64,000 nt of DNA from Sesamum alatum (taxonomy: Eukaryota; Streptophyta; Magnoliopsida; Lamiales; Pedaliaceae): NCBI GenBank assembly GCA_034509735.1, contig JACGWO010000012.1, positions 22,225,188-22,289,187 of the forward strand, read 5' to 3'. The translations under genes were made by a program, and so were the position numbers. The notes below the pieces were generated by a model. It was not told where the DNA came from, did no database searches, and was given only the letters and a program-made list of their open reading frames with translations. Of the stretch, positions 60,241 through 64,000 are shown in pieces (position 1 is the stretch's first letter; each line of letters begins with the position of its first letter).

Positions 60241-62758
60241 TCTTGAAGGAAATTATGCAATTGGTGCACAAGAAAAGGTGTTAGAATATTATAACAGGAT
60301 TAACTGTCATGTGTGTTTTTTACGTATGGGCGATGTGTTCCGACGTTTGACAAAGTTGGTCAGAACCTCCAACTCGTTTTTGCTTTTTACAAGTCAGAAT
60401 TCTAAGGCTTGTCATCACCATCTATATATATCTTAATTACATATATGTATAGGGTAAATGTCATAAATGATCTCTTAAATTTATGTTGAAAATTATTTTA
60501 TTTCTTTATTTTATTTACTTATCCTATTATTCTAAAGTTTCCGACAAAAAATCGTCGAAATTTGTTTGCGTTTGTAGTTTCAGTTTTGGGGTTTCGTGAG
60601 AAATATGAATTTTTAATTTTATATGAATTTTCGTGTGAAATGAGAATATGTTAATGAAATTATGTTTTATATTAGATTGTGTTGTCAAATCAATATATTT
60701 TTTATAAGAATATGTTTAAATAAACATATTTTTTCTTTTATTATTGTTTCAAAAAATGAAAGGATTCCTTGAGACACTTGTATTAAACATGATTTGAGGG
60801 TAAATCAGTTAATTCAAACTTGAAAATATATTTTTGTATTAAATTGTATGTGTTTTGTTTATTATGTTTATAAAGTACTTTTTGAATAATGTAATTAACA
60901 TAAATTATATATATAGCATATATGTATATTCAAAATAGATACACATAATATCTTAATCTAACACCAAATTTTGAAGTTCGGGTCTAGAATAGGTCTTTTG
61001 TAATATCACGTACATTTAGTTTCTTGATCTAATTTTGGATTTACGGTTTGATACGTACATATGCTTACAACAAGAGATTGAGTAGGTTCTAGTTATAACC
61101 TTTCAATGATTAAGTCGGCGATGCCAGTACGAGAATAACTCAAAAGTATTGAATTCGGTGAAAAATATAAACAAAGAGAAAGAAATGAACAAATTGTACG
61201 ACTTGTTGTAATATGTTGGTTTAGAGATGATCAGACGAGTATGAAGATTGATGATATCATTGGATCGGGTTTGAGTCGGACTGATCCGAACAAAAAGTGT
61301 GTGGAACTTTTAGAGTGTTTTGTTATTCTGGTCATGGATGACGACATTTGGTCATCTCGCGGAGCCTAAATGTAGTCCCCACATTAAATTTATCATAGAA
61401 CATTCGAATTTCGGATTGATAATACATATATTTATGTATTACTTGGCGGAAATGGGATTTATAATGTCTGTGTACAAATTATTATTTTGATAATAAAGTT
61501 TGAATATAGATAGGCGTGAAGATTTATCATCGTATATATTAATTAAAGAATCTAAAGTTATATTTTGATTGATGGATTACAATGTGAGGAAAGAATTTGG
61601 ATTAAAAAAAATTCAAAATACTCCATACTAAAATATTTGAAATCCATTAGTATTTAATACAATACGGTTCAAAATCAGAGTCGAGGATTTGAAATTCTTT
61701 AACTTTAAACTTATACAAACTTATATTTATTACTAAAAATTTGAAATCCATAATACTAATTCTATGAATTTAAATGTAACCTAATTGAATGCTTCAGTAA
61801 TTGTTATTTGCCCATTTCTTTCACACACACACATATATAAGGATTGCTCTTGATTATAAATTCGAAGTTTTTATTGCAATATATAGTATTACACCTTATA
61901 TATATTACATTTAATATATATATTATAATGTATATGAAAATGATATTATTTACTTTGTTAAAAAAGTTTTTTATACACATAACACGTATATAATAAAAAG
62001 ATATGTGCTATAATATTGTTATATACTAAAGTATTTGCATGAATTGTGGAATTAAACAAAAATACGAGTGTCTTGTAACAAAAGATTATTCCCTGTGGCA
62101 TTAATGAAAGGTTGCTCTTCTTTTATTTTGTCGCAATCCAAAATATAGTCGAAAATATTTTGAATATTTGTATATATCTTTATGTAACACAGAGTTCAAT
62201 ATAGATGTTAAAGCTTATTTTATTTATTTACAGGATAATGTAAGACCAAATTAATATTATTAGTTAATAACTCTAAAAAAACACACACCCTTACCTCTAT
62301 CTGTCTCTCTAACTTTCAAAAATTAGAAAAGAAAAAACTTCGAATATACACAAATATTGCAATGAAATTACAACATTAGTAAGAGTAATATTGAACATTT
62401 TGCTCTTAGGTAATGTTTGCGTTGATGATTTCTGCCTATTTGTATCGTGTACACTACATAAGTTAATTGCTTCTTAAATCTCTCACACTAAATATTAGAA
62501 TCGAAAGAAGATCAACGTTACGTAACAATGTTAATTTGCACAAAACGCATATGACATTGATGTTACGTGTATATATATAAAAAGCATAAATATTACGTTT
62601 TATGCACACCTATATATATTGTAATTATCTTGATCTCGGCATATTTTCATAATTTTAACATTTTAACTATATAATATTTATAAGTGACACTATTGGATTA
62701 GAATACGATTCAAGAAGAAACATTTAAACCTCGGAAATTATTTAGAATCATAGTAAGA
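60241..62758. other. AT-rich intergenic DNA
   Basis: No gene, RNA or element with clear ends recognised. 61060-61380 is of slightly higher complexity. 61620-61790 has the TTTGAAATCC phrases seen at 42900 and 43750. Confidence 0.3.
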
Positions 62759-62781
62759 TTGGTGGAACATTCGCAAAGATG

Positions 62782-62818
<37 letters not shown>

Positions 62819-63543
62819 TTTGTCCTAAAATTTGGTAATTATATGGACACTTTTAAATGTTTGCACTATCGAGGTGCGGCGCAAGTAGACACGAGCCAAA
62901 CCAATGGAAGGGAACCGATTGGAATGCCAAGTCGTGGGCTCGAATATTACGAATGTAGAGTTTTGTTTTAGTTTATAGGATGTTTGTATTATTCATTTGA
63001 TTGTTTTAATGTTGGTGTTGGTAGATCTAGAAATATTATTATATTATGGACGGAATATTTTAATAACAGTTGATTGTTCTGAAACATTGTTGTATTTTTA
63101 AATTAATAGTTCATTATTCATTATTTTTCTTTAAAAAAACTAATCATGGAAAAGAAAAACTAAAATTACGATATTTGTTTTCTTATATAAATTTATAGTT
63201 AAAGTTTTGTCGCTCCGTCCATGTAAATTAACAGAAAATAGCTTTTGTGAAACTTACAAGAGGGTTTGGCCGAGTTTATAATATTATTAAATATTTTTGT
63301 AACTTTTTTTTTGAAAATTTGAAATATATTTAAAGACATTAGTTAAATATTTTAAGTGCAGAGCGTCCAAAAGTAAATATTTGAATTGAAAGTTTTATTT
63401 TTTTTAAGTAGATTCCGCTTTGATTTTTAAAATCTCGAGATGTTGTTTTTGTTACCAATTTACATCGTAAACTTGTCATCAATAATATTTGATAGAGTTT
63501 ATGATCCACTTTTATCAAATACTTAAGGTACTAAAAGAAAATT
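62759..63543. other. AT-rich DNA with a (TA)n run and a SINE-like patch
   Basis: (TA)n at 62787-62816. 62868-62970 is a GC-richer patch with GTGGGCTCGAATATTACG, reminiscent of a pol III B box. Nothing coding is convincing. Confidence 0.35.
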
Positions 63544-63848
63544 CACTATTGACTATAAATTTATTGGTTACAGACTAACACCATAGTAAATAATTATTAT
63601 TAATCATGGTTAAATAAAAATCGTTGCAAAAATTTAGATTATCAACCATGAAAACTCTTTTTGCCATGGTTATGAATCATAGCAAATGTTTTTCCCATGG
63701 CTTTTAGCCATGACAAATGTTATAGCCACACTCGCAAATACCACGGCCAATAACCGTTGTATGGCCGTGGTGAATGACTATTCTCTACTATTATTTATTT
63801 TTAACCATGGCATAAATGCCATGGTTAAATATTAATTTTTTTCTAGTG
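63544..63848. mobile_element. CACTA-type MITE, same family as 41028-41327
   Basis: CACTATTGACTATAAATTTATTGG at the left and TTTTTTTCTAGTG at the right. Internal TTTGCCATGGTTATGAATCATAGCAAA, TATGGCCGTGG and TGAATGACTATTC phrases are shared with 41028-41327. No clear target duplication. Confidence 0.6.
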
Positions 63849-64000
63849 AAGGGTTTATTTTTAAGTTAGATATAACGTCTTAGAAACTGTTTGAAGTAAG
63901 CTCTGTCAAGCATCTTTCGGATAAAATTATTCAAGTTTTGGTTGGAATTGGTTCTAAAATTTTGATCTTATATAGTAAAATTAGTTGAGTTATTTGATGT
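63849..64000. other. Window end, nothing recognised
   Basis: Short AT-rich remainder. Confidence 0.3.

Overview
This is nuclear DNA from a flowering plant, almost certainly a eudicot and perhaps an asterid; the order is a guess. The evidence is plant gene families with GT-AG introns, AT-rich spacers and dense nested plant transposons. Host genes occupy a small part of the window. They are the 3' end of an MRS2/MGT magnesium transporter (1-209), a two-exon HCT gene for lignin and chlorogenate synthesis (30443-33810, +), a two-exon gene for a small putatively secreted, membrane-anchored peptide (34267-34700, -), a twelve-exon CNOT11 gene of the CCR4-NOT deadenylase complex (44063-48720, +), an intronless cytosolic HSP70 with one frameshift (50430-52398, -), and an intronless MAPKKK-type kinase (58731-59960, -).

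Layout: 343-6718 is a decayed Ty1/Copia element with an internally deleted 5' LTR. 6740-9051 is a cluster of Helitron-like and Mutator-like MITEs. 9052-14539 is AT-rich, with a 62-bp tandem array and two SINE-like units. 14540-24384 is a complete 9.8-kb Gypsy element of the Tat type. It has 614-bp LTRs, an ATGGG target duplication, a second RNase H, a 46-bp tandem array and a spliced antisense gene. 24385-30240 is a MITE graveyard. 34928-43500 holds further MITEs, a Helitron and a solo LTR with an ATTTT duplication. 52800-57680 is another MITE nest, including a CACTA MITE inside a Mutator-like MITE. 60000-64000 is AT-rich and nearly featureless.

The host genes do not form a pathway; they are unrelated neighbours. 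The observations most worth following are the small peptide gene at 34.3-34.7 kb, whose splice junction makes an Asp-Tyr pair; the antisense three-exon gene in the Tat element, whose reading frame survives both introns; the transition-type inactivation of Tat pol (including YVDD to YVDN) despite young LTRs; and the HSP70 frameshift. All gene models come from reading the sequence; no database search was run.
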